Shown here one piece after another: positions 12,106 to 21,828 of a DNA stretch of 27,722 nucleotides; the first letter of the stretch is position 1, and each line of letters opens with the position of its first letter. The DNA is from Funneliformis mosseae. Taxonomy: Eukaryota; Glomeromycota; Glomeromycetes; Glomerales; Glomeraceae. The notes beneath the pieces were generated by a model. The model was not told where the DNA came from, did not search any database, and saw nothing but the letters and a program-made list of their open reading frames with translations. Location of the stretch: NCBI GenBank assembly GCA_910592005.1, contig CAJVPP010000687.1:1-27722 (forward strand). Reading direction: 5' to 3'. The position numbers and the translations under genes were made by a program.

Positions 12106-13379
12106 TCACATGGGTAACGGGCCGGTTGCTATTCTCTCAAGGTGGTTGTATTCTGCGATCATGTGGGTCAGTCATGAAGGTTGATCTGTCTAGCGTTGCT
12201 ATTTGAATATTATCACAGCTGAGACATCTACGTGACGTATGCTTGTCCGGTAGAGAAAGATTTGGTCGTCAAGGTTGATTGATACATTTTGTAAGGTGAG
12301 ACCTTGCGTCTTATGGAAGGTTAGGGCGTAGCAGTTAGAATTGCGGTGGCTTGCAGAATTTCTATTAATGTTAAAGTAATTTATGTTCGATCTGACTTTT
12401 TGGTCGATGATAACACCTATTACGTTGAATGATACTTGGACTAAGTTTGTTTTAGCATTAACATCCGTGATGACGCTAATTGTTCCGTTGCATATGCTAA
12501 AGTTCCGTTTTGGATTTATTTAGGTACTGATCATGACTTTTGCGCCTTTCTGAAGTCTGACCAATGCAGGATGGTTGGTTTTTGATTTGAACATTTTTTC
12601 AGTTAGTGTTGTATCTCACTTTTCACCGTTTATAGTGTCAATAGCATTGGATGTTAGGAATTTTTCACTGATTATTGGGAAGATGTTACATATTAGGCGG
12701 TTGATTTTGGCCATTTCACGATAATCCATTATGTTTATCGTATTAAGTAGGAGGTCGACCAGTTTGTCAGGATGGAATTCATTGTTTTCTTTGTAATTAT
12801 TCCAGATTTCTTCTGTTATATTTCCTACGTAAATGTTCTGGAGTGTGTCGAAAAAGTCTGATTGGTCTTGTTGACGGTAGGATGAGGGGGGTAAAATATT
12901 TTCCAAACCGATATCTTAAGCTGTGACCAGTGTGAGTTGTGTCAGGTCACCGATTATGACAGTGTTTACGCCTCCAAATGCTATGGAGTTATCGTGGATG
13001 GTGACGAATTTAAATTCTAAGATTTCAGCTGATACCATCAAGATTTCGTCTATTATGATGGTGTTGATTTGTTTTAGTTGTTCTTTAAATTTATTATCGT
13101 AAAAATGTTAGTGTGTGGTAGCCTGATTGAGCCAAAATTATTTTTAACGCAGAGTGAATAGTGATTCCTCTAATATTCTTTGTAGAGACACCTATTAGGG
13201 CTATTAAAAGGTATTTTCAATCATCATTTTTTTAGTGAATAAACTAAAAGATGCATGATATACAATTTTCCCATTCCTGCTAATCCAGTGATGAAGAAGT
13301 AAGACTAATGATGTGTTTCTCTTTTATTTAAGTAGGATCTTAAGGTGAAGATGATTAGGTAGTAGTTAGTATTTGGCAT
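12106..13379 (-). pseudogene. decayed PIF1-like DNA helicase
   Basis: Read on the minus strand from an ATG at 13379. A degenerate Walker A (FFITGLAGMGKL, about 13260-13300) is followed by stops and a frameshift. Then comes a Walker B region, INTIIIDEILMVSAEIL (about 13030-13075), with FGGVNTVIIGDLTQL, where the canonical form would be DEISMVS and GDLAQLPPV. After a TAA near 12918 the same frame continues with SSYRQQDQSDFFDTLQ, an open stretch to 12616, and a C-terminal block HKTQGLTLQNVSINLDDQIF (about 12270-12330) typical of PIF1/Helitron helicases. EYNHLERIATGPLP lies near the end. PIF1-like helicases unwind DNA from 5' to 3', and large dispersed families occur in Glomeromycotina. This copy has changed Walker A residues, at least five in-frame stops and a frameshift, so it cannot be functional. 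Without flanks I cannot say whether it came from a Helitron or from a host-type PIF1 family. Confidence 0.85.
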
Positions 13380-13794
13380 TTTCAGAAAATATTAGTAGTA
13401 TTTTTAATGATTTTAATTGACTTTTTAGGATAATCATAATATTTTTTAGAATGATGTTATCTAAGTTTGATAATAAGTGTTTAGATTATAGAGTATTTTG
13501 TGTTCATGATTTACTTAATATGTTCAGTGAGAATTTGAATAATTTGATTGATTTCTTTGATGGTATTTGGAAATTTGAATATGTAATAGTTATGGCATAT
13601 TAGAAACCTCTTTTTAATTTTTCTTCATTTCTTATTAGTAAATTTTTAGTAGTATTTAGTAGAAATATATCTTTCTGTCAGTTATTTTTAGAAAGCAATA
13701 CTGGCTTAATCCTTTTTAAGATATTCTGGATATGTTATTTGGTCAAAAATTTTGTTTATAGGTCTATTTATGTATTTTTCAATTAAAATTTTAA
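13380..13794. other. AT-rich spacer before the hAT element
   Basis: No coding signal and no strong repeat is visible. It may hold the decayed N-terminal part of the helicase element. It ends at the left target duplication of the hAT transposon. Confidence 0.5.
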
Positions 13795-13802
13795 AGTATA
13801 AA
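13795..13802 (+). repeat. left target site duplication of hAT element
   Basis: AGTATAAA directly precedes the left terminal inverted repeat and matches the right flank AGTATAAG in 7 of 8 positions. The eight-base length fits hAT integration. Confidence 0.75.
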
Positions 13803-13940
13803 TAGAGCTCTGAATCAGGTCAAGTCGACTTGTTTACCTGACCTGACCTGATCTGAAAATTCAGATTAGGTTGATAAATTTTCAGATTAATGTTAGATCA
13901 GATTAACAGGTTAATCTGATCTAACTTAACCTGAAAAAAT
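13803..13940 (+). repeat. left terminal/subterminal inverted repeat of hAT element
   Basis: Starts TAGAGCTCTGAATCAGGTCA and continues with clustered CAGGTCA, ACCTGACCTG and GATCTGA motifs in both orientations. The same words recur at 18285-18415 in reverse complement. Such subterminal clusters are usual hAT transposase binding sites. Confidence 0.7.
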
Positions 13941-13952
13941 ACAGGTTAACCA

Positions 13953-14010
13953 ATCATCATTTAAGAATAATGATTTTATTATTCAAGAATGATGTTTTAT
14001 CATTTGAAAA
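13953..14010 (+). repeat. left copies of the 21-22-bp ATGAT repeat
   Basis: About three degenerate units of the form TTTATTATTCAAGAATGATG occur next to the left end. The same family forms a long array near the right end (17948-18262), so the two form part of an extended imperfect inverted repeat of the element. Confidence 0.65.
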
Positions 14011-14718
14011 TAGGGTTATTAAAGTCTGAGTCCTAGACTATCAGACCTTGATCCTGTATAAGAGTCCTATTAGGATTAGATTCTAAATTTGAAACTTGGT
14101 CCTGAACTAATTCAAAAAATAAAAATTATATTTTTAATTAATATTCAATCACAGAATTATTTAAATGAATGAACCAATAAAAATTTGACAAAATTTTTAT
14201 GTATTATATGACGAAATTTGTTACAAAAAAATAATATTACACTAAATCAACTTAATCTTAATTAGTTATAATGTAAATTTTTGACATAAATGATACAATA
14301 ATCTTATCAAAGATTATTTAAAAACCCGTTATATTTATTAAAATTTCATTGAGAAAAAAAAATGATTTTTATTTAAATAAATAGTTTTTAATATAAGTAA
14401 ATTTATATAATCTCTTTCACCAAATATTTAAGAAAATGATGCAGTTTTTACTTTTAATTTGCATCATGAAAGAAGAAAACTATTTGTTTATCATATTTCA
14501 TTTGTTTCAATTAATAAATCCAAATTATATAATTGCCAAACCTAATGGTTTCTCTTAACTAATCAACATGTACCTAAAAGAACAAAAAAAGTTATTTAAC
14601 ATCACTAATGATTCTAATCCAAATATCTAGCTAATTATAATTGATCGTTAATATACAGTATATTATATGCGAAAACTTTTACACAAAAATTTTATGTGAA
14701 TTTTTATTTTTATCAAAA

Positions 14719-16724
14719 ATGATTGAAGTAGATAGTTTTTACCTTTCAGATTCTAATCATAATAATGAAGAAAATTCTGAATATTATGATGATGATTATC
14801 ATGATGATGAAATGGACTTTGATAATCTTGATTCAGATGAACCTCTTGAAGAGAAAAGAGACACATTGACAACTCTAACTTTTACTAATAAAAGAATATC
14901 TAAAGTATAATAGTTTTTTGATAAAAGAACATTAAAACATCAAGGGCTACCTGTGTGTAAAAAGTGTGGTAGTAAGTTTAGTGTAAAAACAAGAATATCA
15001 AGTCTTAAACATCATATGTTGAAGCAACATAATGTTAATATTATATAAGTAATAACTCATAAAATCAAACCTTTTTCTCATATTAATTCATAATCAGCTA
15101 GAGAAAATTAAGAACGTGATGATACATTAGTAACTTAGATAATTGCTGATCAGCAATCTTTTCATGTTATAGAAAGTAAGAAATCTATTGTAGCTCTTAA
15201 TAAGCTTGATCTACATTATATCATTTCAAATCGTCATCAAGTAAAGGATATGATTAAAGATGACGCCTCAATTAGTTGCAACAAGTGATAAATAAGCATC
15301 ACAATGTTACAACAAATTGCAATATTATTAAAATTTAAGTTGCAACAGGTGACAAATAAGTGTCACAATGTTGCAACACCATCTTTAGATATGATTATAT
15401 CACATTTGAAGTATATTGTTTTAGAATTATTAATGATATTAAATGCATTTCTAATAAAGTTTTATTAACCTCATATATGTGAACATCAACTTTAACAACA
15501 GAAGCAATTTTGGGATTATCAATTCATTATGTAGAATATAAATGGATTTTGCATCATTTTTTACTAGATATAGTACCATTTAAAACAAGATATATAGGGT
15601 TAATATAACCGAAAATATTATGATAGTACTTAATGGATTTGAATTAACAAACTTAGTGTTCTACATATATCCTTAATTTAAGAGCAAAATAAGAATTAGA
15701 ATTAGTTGATGAAGAAATAATTAGAATCAGAGAATTAATAAGCAAACTTAAAATTTAACTTTAATGTATAATGCACTTGTCAAATTAAATATATCCAATT
15801 TTAGAATCCTGCATGTAATATGGAAAGATATAGAACTCCACGTACTATATATTATAAAAATTTAAACAAATGGAACCTACCTTACATTTACTTGAAGTTG
15901 AATATCCAATAATAAGCAATTTGTTTTTAGATATAGAGGGTTGGATAAAAATTTGGGTAAGAAAGATTAATTTATTAATAATTTATTTAATTAATAAAAT
16001 ACAAAAATTAAATCAATTTTTTATAAATAAAGAATACAATTACCTTATTAGAGCCATTAAAAAAGCTACTATTGTACTTTCTGCAGCATCATATCTAACA
16101 ATTGCTGATATTCATTTTTTAATAATGGAAATACAAGAATATCTTCAATTTTAAATTGATAAAGATGATTTTAATCAATCAATAATAGCATCTTCAATTA
16201 ATCAAAAAATTGGTGAATATTAGAACATTATTGATTCAGCAACTTGTATTGCGATAATTTTAGATTTACATACAAAACTTGCACTTTTTAAAAATAAACA
16301 ACCAATAACAGATGTATTAAATGATCTTCAAATTGTTATGAATAGATATCATTTACCTTTACTAACTTTACCTATACAAATTACTGTTAGTAATACTAAA
16401 ATTACAATGCATGATTAGTTTAATCATGCAAAACGTCATCAAATTAATATAACTTTATCATTATTAACAAATAACAATGAAATAATAAGTTCTTCAATTG
16501 CTTCTGAGTTGGATTATTATATTGTTTTACTATATAATGAGAATGTAATATCATTAATATGGTAGCAAGGTTATCAGAAAGAATTTTCTGTTTTATCCTG
16601 TATTGCAAGAGATTATTTGTCGATCCAAGTTATAAGTATAGCTTGTGAATAGGCATTTTCTGTCACAGTAAATACTATTACTAAAACTTGTAACAAATTA
16701 GATCTTATGACTAGTATTTCATAA
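14719..16724 (+). pseudogene. hAT-family transposase with BED zinc finger, degraded
   Basis: From the ATG at 14719 the product begins with an acidic stretch (to about 14910). It is followed by stops and then a BED-type finger: CKKCGSKFS with cysteines at 14956 and 14965, and histidines at 15010, 15013 and 15025. IIADQQSFHVIESK follows. The reading is then broken by a nested MITE at 15255-15387. Downstream, HHFLLDIVPF-like residues, an open stretch at 15870-16152, ATCIAIILDLHTKLALF, and the C-terminal dimerisation block (AFSVTVNTITKTCNKLD, 16653-16703) are all in hAT order. In-frame TAG codons at 14911, 15136, 16221, 16416, 16563 and 16650 mostly fall where the family has Trp or Gln. It once catalysed cut-and-paste transposition of the surrounding element; it is now dead. 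Confidence 0.85.
15247..15397. mobile_element. nested 133-bp foldback MITE with target duplication
   Basis: The insertion 15255-15387 begins TAAAGATG and ends CATCTTTA (perfect 8-bp inverted ends). It is flanked by GATATGAT at 15247-15254 and again at 15388-15395; identity extends two more bases if part of the end is counted as duplication. Inside are two 39-bp copies (15275-15313 and 15339-15377), each a near-palindrome framed by GTTGCAAC or GTTACAAC. Removing the MITE and one duplication (141 bp, a multiple of three) restores a continuous transposase frame, which confirms the insertion point. The 8-bp duplication and TAAAG ends suggest an hAT-mobilised element. Confidence 0.85.
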
Positions 16725-16920
16725 AATTAGATCAGATCAAATTTTATTCAAATCTGATCTAATCTGATTTTTATTTTTTAAGATCTGAATTTAATCTGAA
16801 TCTGACAGATTTATTAAAATCCAGATTCAATCTGAATCTGATGGATTGAATCTCAAATCTGGATCTGACAGATCGGTTTAAGTTCAAATCTGATCTGATC
16901 TGAATCTGAAAGTATTATTG
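16725..16920. repeat. ATCTGA-rich repeat patch, proximal
   Basis: Dense irregular runs of GATCTGA, AATCTGA and CTGACAGAT follow directly after the transposase remnant. The same words recur at about 17405-17560, so the two patches bracket the tandem array between them. They also resemble the ACCTGATCTGA motifs at the element ends. Confidence 0.7.
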
Positions 16921-16929
16921 AAAAAAATG

Positions 16930-17400
16930 AATTTTCAGTCTTAAAAGAAATCTGAAAATGTTTCTTTTTAATGAAAGAAACCTTTTCAGCTCTTAAAAAG
17001 TTCTGAAAAGTCATTCTTTTTCATTGAAAAAAACCTTTTTAGCTCTAAAAGAATTCTAAAAAGTCATTGTTTTCATTGAAAGAAACCTTTTTAGATCTAA
17101 AAGAGTTCTGAAAAGTCGTTCATTTTCAATGAAAGAAATTTTTTTAGCTTTAAAAGAGTTTAAAAAAGTCATTTCTTTTCAAAAAGAATTCCGAAAAGTT
17201 GTTTTTTTTAATAAAAGGAACTTTTCAGCTCTAAAAGAGTTCTAAAAATTCGTTTCTTTTCAATAAAAAGAACTTTTCAGTTCTAAAAGAGATCTGAAAA
17301 TTCGTTTCTTTTTAATGAAAGGAAATAAATTTTTGACTTTAAAAAAGTTTGAAAATTCATCTCTTTTCATTGAAAAGAAACTTTTTAGCTTTAAAAAAGT
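16930..17400. repeat. about nine-copy, 52-bp tandem array of paired hairpins
   Basis: Units start near 16937, 16988, 17039, 17092, 17146, 17226, 17277, 17335 and 17387, with a truncated one near 17180. A typical unit contains CTTTTCAG ... CTGAAAAG around CTCTAAAAGAG, then TTTCTTTTCA and TGAAAGAAA-like arms. Each repeat can therefore form two successive stem-loops on either strand. Open frames across it are by-products of the repeat. Its position, inside the hAT element and flanked by ATCTGA patches, suggests a subterminal amplification or another nested repeat. Confidence 0.8.
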
Positions 17401-17404
17401 TGAA

Positions 17405-17560
17405 TTTAGATCTGACAGATCAGATCTGAATTCAATCTGAATCTGATAGATCAAATTCAAATATGACAGATCAGATCCAAATCTGAATAGATCAGATTTG
17501 AATCTGAATCTGAATCTGATAGATCAAATCCGATCTAAATCTAAATCTATGCAAAACATT
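17405..17560. repeat. ATCTGA-rich repeat patch, distal
   Basis: Repeated GATCTGA, AATCTGAATCTGA and TGACAGATCAGATC words, closely related to 16725-16920. It closes the tandem array on its right side. Confidence 0.7.
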
Positions 17561-17947
17561 ACCTATAACAGCTAGAGCATCTTTATGTACAAAAAGTTGG
17601 ATTGCTAATAATATTAGAGAAAAAATAATGTAATATAAAATAATGAAATAATAGATAAATTGTTGCTTATAAATAATAATTTGTAAATTGCATGTGATCA
17701 GGTTATGAAATTGTGACACAGTAAATGAGATTTTTGTTAACAACTCTGTTTCTTTGATAAATAAATTATATTATTATAGCTATAATGAATTAAAGGTCAC
17801 AATTATCTATTTAGAAACTGGTTCTAAATTCAGTTTTGAATCAGTTACAAAACCAGTTATTAAAGATTAGATTATAAGTCTTGATGATAAGACCTGCAAG
17901 TTATAAGACCAGAACTGAACCAGAATAGATCTTTCTAATCCTATTTG

Positions 17948-18262
17948 AAAATGATATTTTATTATTTGAGAATGATATTTTATCATTTAAGAATGATAAT
18001 TTTATTGTTCAATTAGAATAATTTGTTATCATTCTTAAACGATATTTTATTATTTGAGAATGATGATTTTATCATATTTAAGAATAATAATTTATCATTC
18101 AAGAACAATATTTTATTATTTAAGAATGATAATTTTATTGTTCAAGAATAATGTTTTATTATTTGAGAATGATGTTTTATCATTCAAGAACAATATTTTA
18201 TCATTTAAAAATGATGTTTTATTATTCAATTATAATGATTCATTATCATTCTTAAATGATAG
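17948..18262. repeat. right array of the 21-22-bp ATGAT repeat
   Basis: About fourteen degenerate units such as TTTTATTATTTGAGAATGAT occur in tandem, with mutations mainly A/G and C/T. The family matches 13953-14010 near the left end in inverted orientation. Open frames here are repeat artefacts. Confidence 0.75.
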
Positions 18263-18403
18263 CTATTTTTTCTTCTTGAATAATTTTGATCAGGTTAGGT
18301 TAGATCAGATTAAATAAAAATTTAAATCAGGACAGATTTTTGTTTAATTTAATCTGATTCTCTCAATTTAGATAACTTAATTGACCTGATCTAAATTGAT
18401 CTA

Positions 18404-18423
18404 TTTAGAGCTTTAAGTATAAG
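18404..18423 (-). repeat. right terminal inverted repeat and target duplication of hAT element
   Basis: TTTAGAGCTTTA (18404-18415) is the right terminus, followed by AGTATAAG (18416-18423), the partner of AGTATAAA on the left. GACCTGATCTAAATTGATC lies just inside. Confidence 0.75.
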
Positions 18424-20685
18424 TCATCATCTTCATTTATTAGCAGGTAAACTGATAATACTGTTTTTGATTTGCTATTTAAAGTTCTGCATTTAAATAT
18501 TTTACTTAGATTGAAAAGTTATAAATCATCTCTCTGAATAGTAAGAAAATTACTTTTATTGATCTTAATCTTCAGGTAATTACATTTTTTGAACTAATTA
18601 TTTTCTGTGATATTGAATATATATAAGAATTCTATTTTAGCAATATATTTGATAATATATTTTATGAATTTTTTTGAAGTAATATATTATATATTTATAT
18701 AGATATTCTAGATCATTAAGATTATAGAAAGATAAAATATTATCTATTAATTTGTAAGTTTTATGCATTTATATATATATTTACAAAAATTTTGATTAAT
18801 ATAAATAATTTTAAAGATTTAGTATGAAAAGTCTTTCTTATATTATTTCTAAAAGAAGGTAAATCTATTACATTTGATAAGATTATATTAATAAATCTGA
18901 TAGATAAGGATTTTTTAATATAATTCAAGTTTTTGTTCTTGATCTAAAAAGTTTAAATGTATAATATTATATCTAATCATATATTTGATCATTTTGTGGT
19001 CTAGTAGCATTTATGTATATAAGCAATCTCTTTATTTTAATATTTAATTTTATTAAAGAAGACTGTAATTATATTCTAATTACTGATTTTTCATTTCTTT
19101 TTTGAACGATCTGAAATGATGTAAAAAGTAAAATGCATAATATAAGAATCAGTTAAATAGAATATTATTACTGTTGTTTATTTATTATAATATATTTTAA
19201 AGATTTGTCTATCTATTTTCTACTATTGATAAAGCGATAAAATTTAAGCAAATAGATATCAGAACATTTTGCATAAATATATATAATCCTTCACTTTATT
19301 TTAAACTAATTAAAAGACAGATTTTATAACATAAATTGGGATGTAAATTTTTTTTATAAAAGTAAGAGTTACTTATTTTAATAAATGTAAAAATTAATAT
19401 AATCAGAGTTTTGTTTATATATCCTATATTTAAATAATTGCTTCATTATATTAAATTAAATATGAATAAAAGTTTTTGTGATTTATTTAAGTTTTTTATG
19501 TAATATTTATTATATATTTTTAGTAATAACAAAGTTTCTAATTGTAGATAAATATAAGTTACTTTATTTAATAAGTTAATTATATTATTAAATATATATA
19601 ATTTTAAGAATAGATTTGTTATTCTTAATATTGATCTTTCATGTATAATATTTGTGTAATAATGAAGGTAAGAGTTGTATAAACTTAACTAAAAGAAATA
19701 TATCTTAAAGTTTTATCAAAGATCTTTCTATTAAGATGTAGTTAATATCAGTTAGTCTTAGATATACTTCTAATACATTAGAATATAATGATAATACTGT
19801 AAATAATTGAGTATTTTATTATTTCTATAATATTATGAATTTTTGTGTAAAAGTTAGAACTCAAATTTTGTTTAAAAAAATATTGAAGGTAGGCAGAAAA
19901 TAAAAATTTTCTGTAATATAAAGATATTATATTAATTTTATCTAAGATGTTCACTAATATTAGAAATTAGAATCTAGTTTATAATTTTGTACAGAATAAA
20001 TATATAAGAATTTTAATAATTAATATTTTAATATTTTATATTGAACAAGTATATTAATCTAAATTTACTTTTTCAATAAGATAGGTTTATGATAGATAAT
20101 ATGTAATTTAAGTAATTTATTTATATAAAAGTCTTTCATAATAGATGTAGAAGATAATAAGATATTTTTTTAGTATAAATATTTGAAATTTATTATACAT
20201 ACGTTAAAATTTTTCAAATATTATTATGAATTTAGATATAGAAAGTTACATCAATTGGTAAAACCTTTTTTTCACTTTTATAATATATATTTATATAATT
20301 TTCATTAATAGATTTCGAGCTTTTTTCTTTAGTTTGATCTTGCGAATCTTTGTTATAGAAGTATGAACTTTTCGAAATTTTTTTTTTTTTTTTGCGAAAA
20401 AGGTTGATTGGATAAATTACGCGTTTATTAACATTCAACTTGTATGGCGTAGTAGTGTTTCATTCCATCACGGTTTAGTATAATGATATACTTTTTAAGA
20501 AATCCGTTCAAAACAAACCCCTTTTATAGAACTTACCGTGATTTAATTTAACTAATTTTTAATTATTAAATTTATGTTGTAAGGAGTTTGATTTATACAA
20601 ACTTCCGTAAATATTACGAATTTGGTTGGGCTCATCCATATCATTATATTCGACTTATAAAGACTTTAAGGACCTTTTTATTTTC

Positions 20686-20724
<39 letters not shown>

Positions 20725-20779
20725 TTGAATTATTACGTTTCGTTTATCCATTTTATTTTACAACAGAAAAAGGGGGAAA
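18424..20779. other. AT-rich desert between hAT element and DUF7918-like gene
   Basis: No protein-like frame is supportable in about 2.3 kb. Composition matches the left desert up to about 20230. From about 20430 to 20660 it is less AT-rich and is probably the upstream region of the gene at 20780. A short minus-strand frame at 20232-20438 is Lys/Ser-rich and unconvincing. A T-then-A tract (20687-20724) lies 56 bp before the start codon. Confidence 0.65.
20687..20724. repeat. T26-A12 tract upstream of DUF7918-like gene
   Basis: An uninterrupted run of 26 T turns directly into 12 A. The region is self-complementary and should exclude nucleosomes; poly(dA:dT) tracts often mark fungal promoters. 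A similar tract follows the same gene (21784-21828). Confidence 0.7.
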
Positions 20780-21736
20780 ATGTATTTTCAAGGGTATGAA
20801 TTACAAGTCCTAATCAGTGATATCATGTTAAAAGAATACCTTGGTCCAAGAAAAAATGTACCGGTAATTTGAAAAATTATCGAAATTTCATTATTATATT
20901 TATTGTAAGAACAAGAATTATAAATATTGAACGAATTCGCTAATCGTAATTCATTCGGGGGGAACGCGCTATTTCAGTATCGATATACAAGCCCTAATTG
21001 GGTCGATAATTGTCAAACTGGAATAAGAATGGAAAGGTAGGTTTAAAACGACTACTTTTATGATTTTTTGGGATTTTTCTTTTATCTTATCATAACCTCG
21101 TTCCTATTTAGCGAATTTCTACATTATATCTTAATTCCTTCCTCATCAACTCCGTTCGCAATACAAGTTTCATCATCAAAAGCAACATTTTTGAAACCCA
21201 TAGTTGCAGAAATTCGAATTGATGGAATTCCTATACAGGAAACCGCATCCACCACTTCTGCCGGTTCTTCTTTAAATCCGAAAGGATTAAATTTAGTTGG
21301 ATCAGGAAAAAAGCAACAAATCTGTGTATTAGATAAAAATGAAGATAAAGAACAACAATTAATTGGTGCCATTTCAGTATTTTTTTATAAAGCTGAATCG
21401 CTTTTACAAAGGAAATCTGAAATACCACTTGCAATTTTACATTTACATTATCGATCTAAAGATATCATATCTGATTTAATTCAAAATAGATTTTTGAAAG
21501 AAGATATTGAAGGTTTTAATGACGAGGAGAAAGAAAAAAAGGATTTACCAATTGAACAAGAACAAGTAAAAAAGATTTATAATAGCGCTTATGGAGAGGA
21601 ACCTTTAAGACAATTTCAAAATGAAATGACCGAACAAGTAAGTTATGATTATGATGTAGGGCTTGAAAAAGAATATCAAAGAGATGTTTGGGATCAGCCA
21701 AGAAACATGGAGATTATAGAGATCCTTGACGATTAA
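20780..21736 (+). CDS. DUF7918-like protein of unknown function
   Basis: Three exons: 20780-20863, 20978-21036 and 21112-21736, 255 residues, with phases 0 and 2 matched across both introns. The N-terminus MYFQGYELQVLI reads like a beta strand opening a sandwich domain. A middle block (about 50-150) has TPFAIQV, AEIRIDG and LIGAISVFFYKA, and PLAILHLHYRSKDIISDLI follows. This order (strand, IDG motif, GxI-V-F-Y strand, YRSxxxL) resembles the DUF7918 family common in Glomeromycotina and Basidiomycota, whose function is unknown. The last 80 residues are charged and acidic (EEKEKKDLPIEQEQVKK), likely disordered or coiled. There is no signal peptide or membrane segment in the spliced product; the hydrophobic stretch before 21110 belongs to intron 2. 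It converges on the Argonaute gene. The gene model is good, the family name moderate. Confidence 0.7.
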
Positions 21737-21780
21737 CTTAATATGAGTTGGACTTTAAGAATTTTCGAGTAAATACATTA

Positions 21781-21828
<48 letters not shown>

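Larger units (their letters stand above)
13803..18415 (+). mobile_element. complete but inactive hAT-type DNA transposon, about 4.6 kb
   Basis: The ends are TAGAGCTCTGAA (13803-13814) and TTTAGAGCTTTA (18404-18415), whose reverse complement is TAAAGCTCTAAA: 10 of 12 positions match. The flanks are AGTATAAA (13795-13802) and AGTATAAG (18416-18423), a 7/8 match of the 8-bp length that hAT transposases generate. Just inside both ends lie ACCTGATCTGA-like motifs and 21-22-bp repeats in inverted orientation, as expected of subterminal transposase sites. The interior carries a decayed transposase with a BED zinc finger and an hAT dimerisation block. The element also holds a nested MITE (15255-15387) and a hairpin-rich tandem array (about 16930-17400). 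Element class and boundaries are well supported; its age is inferred from the stops. Confidence 0.85.

Noticed and set aside
16930..17400. Regular array resembling a CRISPR locus
   Set aside because: Units are diverged along their whole length, with no constant repeat and variable spacer structure, and the genes around it are eukaryotic with introns. It is a tandem repeat in a transposon.
17260..18317. Three open frames in the repeat arrays
   Set aside because: They follow the repeat periodicity, encode repetitive Phe/Lys/Asn/Ile strings, and have no start context or domain.
20232..20438. Minus-strand frame of 68 codons in the desert
   Set aside because: Mostly Lys/Ser/Ile low-complexity translation of AT-rich DNA, with a poly-A derived lysine run and no domain.
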